Origin: Diphasiastrum complanatum
Taxonomy: Eukaryota; Streptophyta; Lycopodiopsida; Lycopodiales; Lycopodiaceae
Length of the DNA stretch: 64,000 bases
Direction: 5' to 3'
NCBI GenBank assembly: GCA_029204225.1
Contig: CM055101.1
Coordinates: 41,876,927-41,940,926, forward strand
Both the position numbers and the translations under genes were made by a program. The notes under the pieces were generated by a model. That model was not told the origin of the DNA. It ran no database searches and was given only the letters and a program-made list of their open reading frames with translations. The first letter of the stretch is position 1. Each line of letters opens with the position of its first letter. Shown here piece after piece: positions 1-10,035 of the stretch.

Positions 1-353
1 CAATCCCTTCCTGTTGAGCATAACCTCTTGCCATCAATCTTGCCTTATAACTGAACAAGTCTCCAAGTCTTGTTCTTCATGATTGAGTCGTACTCCTCAT
101 CCATAGCTTTTCTCCAAATATCCTCTTTTCTGGCCTCTTTGAAAGTAGATGGATCCTTGGTTTCTAATACTATGGCCATATATGCAAAATGTACATCCCC
201 ATCTTCATGATGATCCTCCTGTCGAATCTCTTGTTGATCTTGATCTTCATGTTGCTTTTCAAGTCTAGCCAATCTCCTAGTTCCATGAGTATTGGACTCT
301 CTCTGTTCCATAGTGACACTATCCTTGATAGTTTCATAGTACCATCTATGCAA
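1..353 (-). pseudogene. Copia-1 reverse transcriptase, N-terminal part (partial)
   Basis: The minus-strand reading contains the conserved Copia RT entry: a PSTFKEA stretch, WRKAMDEEYDSI, then NKTWRLVQL. In complete Copia proteins this is followed by about 25 residues ending in KWVFK. Here it jumps directly, with a frame change, to YKARLMARGYAQQEG near position 1-45, so a short internal deletion has removed the KWVFK block. The catalytic YVDD region would lie beyond the window edge. The frame in front (about 360-420) is interrupted before the integrase part. Confidence 0.85.
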
Positions 354-413
354 TCTTCTAGCTTCTGATGTAGAATGCTTCCTGCCTGGTGAAGCAGGAG
401 GTGAATAAGTATC

Positions 414-1372
414 TCATATACTCTCCTTCCTCTTTCCTATCTCAACCAAAGTCACTCTAGGTTCTTGGATTGGCGTAGGCGATACATGTGTCAATTCAGG
501 TTTCTGTAATAACTCGTCACATAATATAGGGATTCCTCCATCTTGATTCTTATCAAAGTATATCTCTGTATCCTTATGAGTTGTCTCCTCATCAAAGACT
601 ACATCCCTACTTATGATTATTTTCTTACCCTCCGAGTTATATAACATGTATCCCTTCTCTTGATCATCATGACCAGGAAATAAACACTTGGTCATCTTAG
701 AACCCAATTTGCTCCTTGAATCCTTAGGTATGTAAGAATAAGAAATACTCCCAAACACTTTCAAATGACTTACATTTGGCTTCCGACCCATGTAAGCTTC
801 CTCTAGAGTTTGATTCTCTACAACCTTTGTAAAACTTCGATTCAAAAGATAAACCACCGTCTTAACTGCTTCACCCCAAAACATATTCGGAAGAATTTTA
901 CTCTTGAGCATACTCCTTGCAGTTTCCATTATGGACCGGTTCTTTCTTTCCGCAACTCCATTTTGTTGAGGCATGTCCGTGTTTGCAAATTGACACTTAT
1001 ACCATAATCCTTGCAAAACACCTGAAATTCCATAGAAATATACTCTCCCCCTTTGTCCTTGATTTGTCTATTTGTTTCTTTCTCCACCTGTGTCTTAAAC
1101 CATGTGAAATACTTGAAAGCTTCACCCTTATTCTTCAGAAGATAGATCCACGTTTTCCTAAAATAGTCATCCACAAACACCATGAAGTAACTTGCTCCCC
1201 CATAAGATTGAGTCCTCATAGGACCACATAAATTTGTATGAACAAGTTCTAGAACATTTTTCGCCCCGAGCAAAAAAAATTTCATATGATGCTTGCCTAA
1301 GACACAACCTTCACAAACCTTGTGATCAGAAACAACTTTAGGTAATCTTGTAACTAAGTTGTATTTCCTCAA
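414..1372 (-). pseudogene. Copia-1 integrase (GAG-pre-integrase plus catalytic core), inactivated
   Basis: Two overlapping minus-strand frames cover the integrase. The upstream frame (1372-929) holds the CEGCVLGKHH zinc-finger end, then LVHTNLCGP, where the family has HTD, so the first catalytic Asp is Asn. It continues through the FVDDYFRKTWIY strand and KDKGGEY, where the second Asp survives. The second frame (1016-414) holds QQNGVAERKNRS with the catalytic Glu, followed by the C-terminal GKRKESI region. A frameshift near 930-1016 separates second Asp and Glu. Integrase inserts the retrotransposon cDNA; this copy cannot. Confidence 0.88.
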
Positions 1373-1511
1373 GACTTGTAGACTCTTGTAATTCAGATGT
1401 CCAAACCTTTTGTGCCATTACTCACTGATCCAATATCCGCAACACTTGCATGATGATCCACCACTTGATCCTAAAGTTTGTACAACCGCCCTACAAGTAT
1501 GTCCTCAACTA

Positions 1512-1797
1512 CTACTTCATTATCTTTCTTGATGAGACATCGCTCTTCATCAAACTGCACCACCAGGTGTTGCTTACAATAGCTGATACTAAGAGTAAGT
1601 TTTTCTTGATTCTTGGTACATAAAGCACATCCTTTATGTTTCCAATCTTTCCCGAAGGTAGTTGAACTTGTATTTTTCCAACTCCTTTTATATCATATGT
1701 GTAGTTATCTCCCAACTTCACATTTGACCCATCATCTAATTTTGAAAATTAGATAGCCACTCTCGCCTAGGTGTCATATGTTTTGAGCTCCTGAATC
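1512..1797 (-). pseudogene. Copia-1 aspartic protease (retropepsin-like), broken
   Basis: The minus strand encodes FIDSGAQN with the DSGA active site at 1786-1797. After a stop it reads GDNYTYDIKGVGKIQVQL and IKDVLYVPRIKKNLLLVSA, the usual Copia protease end (the LxNVLYVPxLxKNLLS block). The protease releases gag and pol products inside virus-like particles. Reading frames change between the active site and the distal block. Confidence 0.82.
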
Positions 1798-1958
1798 AAT
1801 AAACCAATAGTCTTCTTCCTTTGAGAAGCCACCACCAGAAGATGTTGATGCTGAAAACAACCATAGTCTTCAAGATCCAAAGCACTCAATTTTGCATTAG
1901 ATGTTTCTTCTTCTTCAACAAAATTCTCGTCCTGCTTTTTCTTGAACTTGTTGTGCAA

Positions 1959-2811
1959 GCACTCCTTTGCATAATGTCCTGATTTTTCGCAAATAAAGCA
2001 ATTTTATTTTCGAACCACTTTATCTCCATCTTCTGATCGATTTGATTGATTCTCTTCCATATCTTGCTTCTTCTATATCCGCTTCATTTGGCGGCCTTCT
2101 CTCATCACCTGTGACGACTTCCCACACGTCTTTCTCCATCAATATGTTCTTCTTCCCTTTGCCACCCTTCTTGGAACTTTGCTCTTGCTTCTTTGCCTGA
2201 AATGCCTACTCCTTGAAATCGTCCCTGTCGACAATATTTTGTCGTCTCATTTCTTCTTGTAGTAAGATGACATTTAGCTCATCGAAATAAGATCTCGTTT
2301 CTCTTAACGATAGCATCATTACAAAGTTTTGATAGGCCAAAGGTAGACTATTAAGTACAATGGATACCAACACTGAATCTTGAACACCTTCTCCAATCGC
2401 AATAAGTTGGCCTCTTAGATCTTTCACCCGAGTAAAGTAGTCCATTACTGATTCACCTATACCCATCTTCAATGTGTGAAGCTTATTAGTCAAGAACAAG
2501 ATCCATGACTGATTTATCGTCTCATACAAGTTCTTCAGTATATCCCAAGCTTCCTTGGGACCATTAGCATCTCTGATATGAGGTATGATCACATCTCTAA
2601 CTGATAAGTCGATGATATGATGAGCTTTTCTTCTACGTTTCTGATACTCCCGCAACTCTCTATCAGTGGTAGGAGGTATCTTGACACTTGTGACAATCTC
2701 CCAATATTATTTATCTTGGAGAATATTTTGTATCTTGAACTTCCATATACTGTAGTTTATTCCATCTAGCTTGCTAGACTCCGGCAACACAACATCGTTC
2801 AACTCTGCCAT
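1959..2811 (-). pseudogene. Copia-1 gag with CCHC zinc knuckle
   Basis: The start is ATG at 2811-2809, giving MAELNDVVLPESSKL, then the NYSIWKFKIQNIL block typical of the plant Copia gag N-terminus. The frame continues (2655-2206) with WDILKNLYE, LTNKLHTLKMG and SVLVSIVLNSLPLAYQNFV, a UBN2/Retrotran_gag_2 type domain. At 1959-2000 CFICEKSGHYAKEC is a CX2CX4HX4C zinc knuckle that binds RNA during particle assembly. Stops around 2000-2200 and 2656-2720 break the frame. Confidence 0.87.
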
Positions 2812-3114
2812 TGTACTGATATGTCCAGAAACAGCCTGTCCAACAGTGACCTGCTGTCCAAGATAGACCTGTCCAGAAACAGCCTTCCCTGGATATCACC
2901 TGTCTAGATTTTGTCTATCTGGTGGCTGTCTGTCCCAGATACTGCCTTACAGATCACTACCTTCACCCTCATTCTGCTGCTCAGGAAGGTGTAGCAAATT
3001 AAAACCAAGACGAGGACGGATGAAAATGTCATTGGCTAATTGGCAATGTTGTGGAATGATTCTTGATTTCTACCAGAAAAATGTCACCAGTGTAAGGTTT
3101 TGTGACTTTACGGC

Positions 3115-3240
3115 GATGCAATGAGAGGGGGGGTCTCTGGAAGCCATGAGAGCAATAGTGTGGGAGCAATAATGTGAGAGATAGCAATGAGAGCGAGGGA
3201 TCTCTGGAAGCCATGAGAGCAATAGTGTGAGAGATCTAAA
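3115..3240. repeat. Short tandem duplication in the Copia-1 leader (~66-bp unit, 2 copies)
   Basis: The phrase TCTCTGGAAGCCATGAGAG followed by CAATAGTGTG occurs at about 3133 and again at about 3199, with matching GAGCAAT and GAGAGAT surroundings. It is an imperfect two-copy duplication, probably slippage in an LTR leader. Confidence 0.6.
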
Positions 3241-3318
3241 CAATTCTGGAAATTTTGAAAATTTTGAAAATTTTCAGGCATAAATCTGGAATGAACGCAA
3301 GGAGAAAAGGGGTGAGGC

Positions 3319-3328
3319 CTATATATAG
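3319..3328 (-). promoter_or_regulatory. TATA-like box of the presumed Copia-1 LTR
   Basis: The minus strand reads GTCTATATATAGGCC, a canonical plant TATA context, upstream of the gag start at 2811. The core is nearly palindromic, so it could work on either strand; the minus orientation fits the element. No transcript evidence. Confidence 0.35.
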
Positions 3329-3774
3329 ACTTTTTTTTTGTCAAGAAATTGCAAATTCACCCAGTAATCGCCTACAGTGCCTACGATTTCTCAGTGAGGT
3401 TCGCAAATTTTGAGGCAAAGTTTTGAGGGTCCTTCGAGTTCTTGTAAGTGACTTTTTGTACAAAAATGGGTGGAATTGTTTGATAGTACAAAAATGGGAA
3501 TGATCAGAATTTGTGGATGTGATAATAAAATCGTGCATCTGATGTTGAGGCTCAACGAATTAACTACGAATTCTATAAGTGACGATCTGATGAGAAAAAT
3601 TGTTTTTTTTTTCTATTTCTAGAAAGTCTGATTCTGTATTGAAATTCGCGAAGGTGATAAACGAAGCGTGCATAGTGAAAATTGGTCTAGGAGAATTCTA
3701 TCTAATATGATTGTGCAACAAAATTTTAGAAAAAAGAATGAATCTTGTGGTTGTATAGAAAAGACTGATTGCAT

Positions 3775-4065
3775 TATTAATCTGATGATATCTTGATGTT
3801 CTAAACAAAGAAACATACCAAAAAATTGTCAAAACGGCAAGCAAACAATAAACAATAATTAGGAAATAAAATAAACTTAGTACATATCAAGATAAAAACA
3901 AGGTTCATTGTACTTACGGAGTATGTTTCCATTGACCATAGTGTCTAAAGTATCGCCTTGTAGGGTTTGGAGTTGTACATATCCAGAGGCAAATATCTTT
4001 TGAATTATGTAAGGTCCTTGTCCAAAAAAACTTAGTTTGTCCTTAAAAGTTTTGGCTTTTGACAT
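3775..4065 (-). pseudogene. Gypsy integrase C-terminal/3'-end fragment (same family as Gypsy-2)
   Basis: This segment is a diverged copy of the extreme 3' end of Gypsy-2 (10150-10440). Both share the phrase starting CTGATGATATCTTGAT and a common coding end. The minus strand reads FFGQGPYIIQKIFASGY, the chromodomain-less Gypsy integrase tail. Only about 60 residues remain, so it is a terminal scrap of a second insertion. Confidence 0.85.
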
Positions 4066-4122
4066 CCTTTATAATCTTGATGTCATTACAAGAGAATAAT
4101 GTATCATCAACACATAATATAA

Positions 4123-4515
4123 TTAATATGATAAAAGAAGTGCCAACAACTTTGTAATAGACTTTTGAATTAACCTAGCTAGTGGTGACTGTTTCAATGC
4201 ATACAATGCCTTGTGGAGTTTACAAAACATATGTTCTTTGCCTTTGAGTTCATAACCCTCAAGCTGATTAGACATGTAGATGTGGTCTTCAATAATTCCA
4301 TTCAGGAATGTTGTCTGGACATCTATTTGAGGAATTTCCAGACTTGCTGCAGCTACATATGATAATAGTAGAGTAAATCTCCCTGCCACTAATCTTGCTT
4401 TCCTTTGATCAATGCTAAAATTTGATTTATATTTGGTCTTAAAAATTCACTTACAATCAATAATGATATTGTCAGTTGGTAGCGCCATGACAATCCAAGT
4501 ACGATTCTGTAAGAG
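4123..4515 (-). pseudogene. Copia reverse transcriptase fragment
   Basis: On the minus strand NRTWIVMALPTDN, a stop, TKYKSNFSIDQRKARLVAG, then IPQIDVQTTFLNGI, HIYMSNQLEGYE and CKLHKALYALKQSP follow the canonical Copia RT order up to the LKQSPR motif. The catalytic YVDD box is missing, so the copy is truncated on its C-terminal side. It differs from Copia-1 and is an independent remnant. Confidence 0.88.
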
Positions 4516-5019
4516 AGATTGATACTCTCTATACATTACTTCCAAAGATCTGCATTGAATTTTTCAAAGCCTCTTTGACTGAAGCTAGCTCAACTATAAA
4601 GTAGCATGCTTAATGAATCTAGTTGGAATTTCAATTTTGTTGATTTTCTTGGAATAGCACATTTAGGTCGTGCTTGTAGTTGGTGGTGAATTCAACTAGT
4701 TATGAAAGTGGTGAGACATCTAAAAGGAGTTCCAAATTAATTATCAGTTTTACACAATCTTTCTCTAGTATATTTGTAGAAATGATTCTTCATTTACATA
4801 CTTATTTCATGAGGAGAATCAATGATGTACGTTATTGTTTTTATTGCATGCGTTGGTGATCAATGTTGATTTCAAATTTTTAGCTCAAGTATAATGTGTA
4901 ATTCCTCAACATGTACTAGGTAATTCAAGTACTATAAGCATGGTAATGTTAGCAATGCAATTTATGAGTAAAACTTGATAATTAATTTCATCTTTTTGCT
5001 CTATTATTTTTTACCAAGG

Positions 5020-5066
<47 letters not shown>

Positions 5067-6480
5067 TCTTATCTACAAAATTGGGCCTAACTAAGAAGTA
5101 ATTTGAGGCTCCAAATGCCAATGTGGCACCATTTGATATTCAAATCAATCACTTGTAGACGTAATCACAACCCTTATCCAACTCATTTTTTCTTTCTTTC
5201 TTGATGCCATTATTTTGACCTTATCATGGAGCATGTTGTTTTTCACGAATTAATTAGTAACATCTTCACTTGATTTCTATTAAAAATTATGTTACCTTAA
5301 AAAGTTATACTTTTTCAAATGCATGTGTATGCATACCAAAAAACACGTGACTTTTATTTATTTATTTTAGGAATCCAAATCTATGATTCATGGCAATAAT
5401 CTTATCAATACATTTACAAAATTTTTCATTATTTCATATAAAAGTATTTCTTGTTTTCAAATCATGAAATACTTTTCAAAAGAAATTTATTGGGGAACAA
5501 GTGCTCAAATTTTTGAATATTTTGAGAGGATGTATCATTTTAAAAGGAGTGACAACTTCCAATGAGATTTTGACTACTTAAATCTAGTTGTTGTTACTTG
5601 TGCTTGCTTGTGATTATTTGAGAAAGGGTTTAATTTCTACTAATATAAGTAGTAGGATTACTAGGTTAGCTTTACTTTGGGTCCACAATTAGCTTTACTG
5701 TAGAATTTTGGATGTGTCATGTCATATGGACCATATGGATCTTGAGATCTTTTGAGAGAAGGCCCAAAAGTGAGTGGTGAGGTGGCCATTCCCCTATACG
5801 CGAAGGATAGTTGCTGCATTTTCTGCCCATATTTCAGACTGCTTAAAAAGTAGAATGGGCAACTCAAGGGTGATTCTGGTTGCCATCTTCTGCTTCATAA
5901 TGGTCCTGTGATAAAATTACTTTTGAAAACGTTGATTATGTATTTCAAATGCAAATTACTACTCCATAACGCTTGTGTGAAAAAGCAGCCACTATCCTTT
6001 TACACAATGGGATGAGCCGGGAAGATGATATTCTTCCCCCCAAAGAAAGATGATATTCTGCCCCCTAAAGAAACATAGTCTCGAGTCTCACCTATGACTT
6101 TACGAGGCAAAATGTCATCTGCCCGACAATGGCAAAATGTCGTCTGTCCAATCTGCCTGGCTCATTCCATAATACACATGTCCTCAAAAGCTCAAAAACA
6201 TATCATGCTTAAAAGGAAAACATATATAAGTTAAATTTAGCACACTGAATGAATCTAGTTTAACAACATCTAGACATCATATTCGCCGTACCTTTGCAAA
6301 TTGCTACAGCCAGATTTTGAGATAGTTAAAAAGCATCTCAGCTCTGATAAGTTGTCAATGATCGGAAAGCGGAGTCATTATACAATTATTTCTCAATAAT
6401 ACCAGGAAGCACTATATGATTATCTTAACTAGAAAAATGCAATTCTTCCTGTTAGGCGCATGGGAAGGGACATACAAAAC
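4516..6480. other. No gene recognised (AT-rich intergenic)
   Basis: Apart from the TA microsatellite I see only short open frames without domain signals. Around 6020-6140 there is a small direct repeat of ATGATATTCT(T/G)CCCCC followed by a near repeat of GGCAAAATGTC(A/G)TCTG. Confidence 0.5.
5024..5063. repeat. (TA)n microsatellite
   Basis: About 20 uninterrupted AT/TA units in an AT-rich stretch. Confidence 0.95.
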
Positions 6481-6584
6481 ATACTTCTACGGTGGCTGGT
6501 CGTGATTTCTACTGTAAACTGTTTCACTGGAACATTAGCGTACATTGTCTCTTACCTATTCTTTTCAGAACTTTCTTGTCAGCC

Positions 6585-6836
6585 TTAGGTGTGGTAAGGG
6601 TCCTGCTCCAAAAGGTGACGACTAGCTGCATCGAGGAGGCTGCGCATGTCCATGACTTGCTGCTGCTGCTCAAAAGAAAGATCGTTCTCTTCCAGGCCGA
6701 AGAGGTTGGAATAATGGCTCGAATCCTGGATGTCCTTCGGAACACGGAGGGCTTCACTAGAAGATACTAGTGCCATCACTGCGAAGCCTAAGATAATGAA
6801 AGGTATAATAGGTTTGCAAACGCTTGTTCTTGCCAT
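6585..6836 (-). CDS. Small secreted peptide precursor (83 aa), family not recognised
   Basis: The ATG at 6836 sits in a strong plant context (GACCATGGC) and opens an uninterrupted 83-codon frame ending in TAA. Residues 1-29 look like a classical signal peptide: MARTSVCKP, a hydrophobic run IIPFIILGFAVMALV, then SSSEA with a likely cleavage after Ala. The remainder is polar, with a Gln run (EQQQQ, residues about 57-61), an acidic middle, and the tail RHLLEQDPYHT. The mature part has no cysteines, so it is not a cysteine-rich antimicrobial peptide. The layout (signal peptide, variable acidic region, short C-terminal segment) is like plant peptide-hormone precursors, but the tail does not match CLE, CEP, PSK, IDA or RALF motifs known to me. 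A splice acceptor 66 bases upstream implies a 5'UTR intron. Confidence 0.6.
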   Translation of the reverse strand: MARTSVCKPIIPFIILGFAVMALVSSSEALRVPKDIQDSSHYSNLFGLEENDLSFEQQQQVMDMRSLLDAASRHLLEQDPYHT

Positions 6837-6902
6837 GGTCAGCGAACAGTGATAAGGAAATCAAGCTTTCGAAACTTGCAATCTCAGCAAACTTTTGCGT
6901 TC

Positions 6903-8286
6903 CTGAAACACAGCCAGAATAAAAGCTTGATTGTTTCGCGAAATAGAATCTTTCAAAATAAAAAGAAGAGACGTGAAAAGAATCGTAGACGAAGCACCTC
7001 AAAACATTTGAATGAGGTTATTGACGGAACTCTGTAAGTAATAAAGTTGAAAATAGGAAAGAGCAATTAACAGATTTAAGTTGAAATTGGAATTTCAACA
7101 AGTATCGTAACCATGAAAGAAAAATGTTGCAACAAGGTTATCTGACGAACTCTGTACATTATATACTTCAAGATAGTAAAAGGAAATCAACAGACGAACA
7201 TTGAAATCAGCGTTTCAACAAGTAGCATAGCATAACAATGCAAAAAAGAGGTTTGCACAAAGTTATCTGACGAACTCTCTGTATATATAATCTACTCGAA
7301 GACATTATAAACCAATCAATGGAGTAAAGTTGAAATCAGCGCTTAAATACGTATCACAACAATTCAAGATAAATGTAGTCATGCATCAATTGCAATAAAA
7401 ATCCAACTCCGTCCTCTGTTAAAGCGTTCACTATGAAAATGGATGTGCAAACAATCTCCCAAGACAAACGAAATAATCTTCACAAGGAAATCAGCTAAAG
7501 TGTACACAAAAGGCTACTACTTTCCATAATGAATTAGCCTGAACCTGAACAAGAAAGCAGTACTAAATAATTCATTAGGAAAAATTACTGTTTTACAAAA
7601 TGAATGGACTAACTATTAATCTAATATTTGAAAAGGTAGATGTAGGAATAACTCATAAGGAAACCATCAAAAGTGCAATTGCTACTGTTTTCAATAATGA
7701 GTGAACTAACCTGAGATTAAACAAAGACAAATGTAACAATCATCCATAAGGAAACCCTTCAAAGTGAATACAAATGCTATCGTTTTCCATGATGAATGAA
7801 CTAAACAGAGATCGAACAAGGCAATTGCAATAACCCCAAAAAAAGAAGAAGCCTAAGTGCATAGAATTTGTTACTATTTTCCATAAAGAATGACCTAACC
7901 GGAAATCAAACAAAGACGAATGCAAGAACAATAACTCCAAAAAATATACCAGCCTAAGTGCATAGAATTTGTTACTATTTTCCGTAATGAACGAACTAGC
8001 CGGAAATTAAACAGAGACAAACGCAACAATCATTCATAAGGAAAACCTCCAGAGTGTATGAACATGCTATCGTTTTCCATAATGAATGAAATAACGCTTA
8101 ACCTGAAATCGAACAAGGCAAATGCAATAGTTCCAAGGGAAACCAGCGTAAGTGCATAAAAATTGCTAGTCTTTTATAACGAATGAGTTACTAGCCTCAG
8201 ATTGAACAAGACAAACGCAATCATTTGTAATGATACCAGTGTAAGAGCATTAAAATGCTAAAGTTTTCCATAATGGATGATCAAAC
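6903..8286 (-). other. Inferred 5'UTR intron (1,384 bp) of the small secreted peptide gene
   Basis: Reading minus, a strong acceptor (polypyrimidine-like TTCTGGCTGTGTTTCAG) ends at 6903, 66 bases before the peptide ATG. The best upstream donor is CTCAG|GTTTGA, exon end at 8287. Nearly all of the intron is two tandem arrays (7014-7375 and about 7515-8290). Long 5'UTR introns are common in plant genes. The donor is weak, and better GTTAGT-type donors occur inside the repeats, so the true exon 1 end could be different. Confidence 0.4.
7014..7375. repeat. Diverged tandem repeat, ~120-bp unit, three copies
   Basis: The phrase TTATCTGACGAACTCTGTA (plus strand) recurs at about 7017, 7137 and 7263, followed each time by related AAGTTGAAATCAGCGTTT and ACAAGTA(T/G)C segments. 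Copies are perhaps 70-80 percent similar. On the minus strand each unit contains ACAGAGTTCGTCAG, resembling an intron acceptor. Confidence 0.75.
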
Positions 8287-8290
8287 CTGA
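7515..8290. repeat. Diverged tandem repeat, ~95-100-bp unit, about nine copies
   Basis: The phrase TTTTCCATAATGAATGAACT followed by AACCTGAGATT and AACAAGGCAAATGC recurs at about 7522, 7591, 7687, 7783, 7876, 7976, 8073, 8173 and 8264, alternating with CATAAGGAAACC. Spacing is 69 to 100 bases, mostly 91 to 100. On the minus strand the conserved part reads AATCTCAGGTTAGTTC, identical in type to the donor proposed for exon 1 at 8287, so the last unit overlaps the exon-intron boundary. Confidence 0.85.
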
Positions 8291-8621
8291 GATTGAAGCA
8301 ATCGGCGTGGCGCTGATCTCAAACAGCAGCAGGCATAACTGACGAAGATAGAAAGGAAGAGAAAAGAAGCAACGAAGCCAACAAAGTAACTGTATTTTGC
8401 ATTTGAACTCGCTCTCGCTGGACCCGCCAAATTGCCATTCGTCCCTGCCAGCTGGTGGCGATGAGTGACCTTGTGACCTGCTCTTTAAGAGGCCTTTGGC
8501 CCCTAACCAAGGAATCTAACTTGGGTGCACAAGCCCAATGCCCATGAGAGGGGGCCCGCATATTCCGCACCCTGCCTGCGCGCTGGCCCCACCCTCCCCG
8601 TTGTACGGCTCCACATAATTA

Positions 8622-9025
8622 TAGCACCCTGGCGCGTCAGCCAGGGGCTGGCCAAAAAGGCGCAGTGGCGCCAGGGCGGATGCGCCAGGGGGCAGGCAGC
8701 GCCGGGCAGGCAGGCTGGCCGGGTAGGCAAGTGGGTGGCGCCGGGCAGGCAGCGCCTAGGTGGGTGGGTGGCGCCGGGCAGGGGCACCAGCGCCAAGTGG
8801 GTGGCACCGGGAACCGGGCAGGTGGCACTGGGCAGCTTCACACCCACCTGCACACATGTGAGTAAGCAGGTGGGTTCAGTTATATATAGGTACTGGTTTA
8901 TCTCAAAGATTTGCTTATGGGATAAACCCTGGTGCCCGACACATGGCACCAGGGCAAGCAGTTTTAAAAAATAAAATAAAAAAACCTCCCTGCCTGGCCC
9001 ACCCTGACGCGTGCGCAGGGTGCTA
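8622..9025. mobile_element. GC-rich element with terminal inverted repeats (possible MITE)
   Basis: The left end TAGCACCCTGGCGCGTCAG (8622) is matched in inverse by the right end, which reads TAGCACCCTGCGCACGCGTCAG from 9025 leftward. Inside is a degenerate minisatellite of GTGGGTGGCGCCGGGCAGG-like units (8715-8830) and an inverted CCCTGGTGCC...GGCACCAGGG (8927-8955). GC content is far above the surroundings. No clean target-site duplication is visible. Open frames here on both strands are products of GC richness, not genes. Confidence 0.45.
8879..8888 (-). promoter_or_regulatory. Possible TATA box for the secreted-peptide gene
   Basis: The minus strand reads GTACCTATATATAACTG. A start about 30 bases downstream would give an exon 1 of roughly 560 bases ending at 8287. 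The box lies inside the GC-rich inverted-repeat element 8622-9025, so if real the promoter was supplied or altered by that insertion. Position-only evidence. Confidence 0.25.
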
Positions 9026-9690
9026 AAAATAAGAGGAGCCCCCCGTTGCGACTGTGTTGCAGGCATCAGGTGCCTGCTTGATCCTCTCTATCTTTGCTTA
9101 ATCTTAGCACCCTGAGCACTCCTGCACCATGTGAGGGAGTGCATGCATCTAGGGAATGCTCTCTCACGTGATCCTTCCATTTTCTATTTTTTGGCCTCCT
9201 AGTTGCAAATGGGTGCAATTGTGCTTGCATCAACAAAATCAGTGGACCACATGAACACTACCTTATATTATGTATGTAACATTTGCATAAGCAACGATTC
9301 ACAATTTGATCCCAAGCCTTAGTTTTAAAGCTTTTGTTACACTAGTTTGATCCATCCTGAAGTGACAATAAAGTAGTATAAATTTGATGGAGCAATAATA
9401 TACTAATAGCAAAACTTGTATCTCCAAAGCTTAACGCCACAACTACTTTGTAGATTTTAATTTTTATAATTGTGTACTCCCAAAAAGTGATTCCGCAATA
9501 CTAATCTTCATAAATCTACAAAACTACCAACATGCAAATCGGAGTACAAAAATGAAATACGGACCAAAAAGGGACCATAGGGCAACCCAAAACAAAAAGA
9601 TGTGAGTGAATTGCACTCTCCATCATGCAAAAGGACATAACCTATATTGAACAAAATGAGTTACAAAAAAAAGTTAGAATAAGGGGTATA
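9026..9690. other. No gene recognised
   Basis: AT-rich sequence without domain-bearing frames. TTAGCACCCTGAGCA at about 9105 resembles the end of the 8622-9025 element and may be another scrap of it. Confidence 0.45.
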
Positions 9691-9836
9691 GCTAATGCAT
9701 TTTCATATAGCCTTTCAAATAGAACTAGAGCTGCTGAGATTCCATCCTTTGATTAGTTTTTACAAGCTCTTGCAGAATTGTCAATTTTTTTCTAATTTCT
9801 TAGTTGAACGTAGACCCTCCAACATCCCCACTTGGC
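9691..9836 (-). mobile_element. Copia-like polypurine tract and LTR-start fragment
   Basis: The minus strand reads CCAAGTGGGGA then TGTTGGAGGG, the usual junction of a Copia polypurine tract with the TG start of the 3' LTR (LTR start at 9824). No coding part accompanies it, so it is a fragment or solo-LTR edge. Confidence 0.4.
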
Positions 9837-10035
9837 ATTTGTTGTACAATTTGTCTTGGCTTATGTCTTTTCTTTGAAGGTGAAATGAATGGTCTCATGG
9901 GGACAAGACTCGAACCAAAGCCATTATCTTCAACGTGAAAACTCTTTGTACATCCACTGAAAATGCTCAACAACATTTTGTTAGCTTGTACTTTCCGAAG
10001 TTATGATTTCAATCCATTCAATAAAAGCGAATGAT

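Larger units (their letters stand above)
1..2811 (-). mobile_element. Copia-1: degraded Copia LTR retrotransposon (gag-PR-INT-RT, continues off window)
   Basis: On the minus strand the Copia order gag, zinc knuckle, protease, integrase and start of reverse transcriptase can be followed from position 2811 down to the window edge, in several frames broken by stops and shifts. Order and motifs identify Ty1/Copia; INT before RT excludes Gypsy. No downstream RT catalytic box or 3' LTR is in the window. An LTR-like leader lies just upstream (2812-3774). The element is dead: one integrase aspartate is Asn and every domain has frame breaks. Confidence 0.9.
2812..3774 (-). mobile_element. LTR-like leader of Copia-1 (probable 5' LTR region)
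   Basis: This non-coding stretch lies directly upstream of the Copia-1 gag start. It contains repeats of CTGTCCAGAAACAGCC (2820-2900), a short tandem duplication (3115-3240) and a TATA-like box (3319-3328) about 510 bases before the gag ATG. Position and TATA box suggest the 5' LTR and leader, but I found no clear tRNA primer site or TG...CA ends and no second LTR for comparison. Confidence 0.4.

Noticed and set aside
917-1231. Plus-strand frames over Copia-1 (also 13043-13913, 60265-60896)
   Set aside because: They are antisense shadows of integrase or gag reading frames.
6000-6480. Poly(A) signal for the secreted-peptide gene
   Set aside because: I did not find a clear AATAAA on the minus strand within 500 bases of the stop; plant signals are loose, so none is annotated.
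8319-8570. Minus frame with a hydrophobic end (MQNTVTLLASLLLFSS)
   Set aside because: It looks like a signal peptide but stops after MPAAV before any mature part, and lies in the proposed 5'UTR exon. Kept as a possible upstream ORF only.
8503-9066. 187- and 149-codon frames on opposite strands
   Set aside because: GC-rich minisatellite DNA leaves few stops on either strand; composition is Pro/Ala/Gly-rich with no domain.
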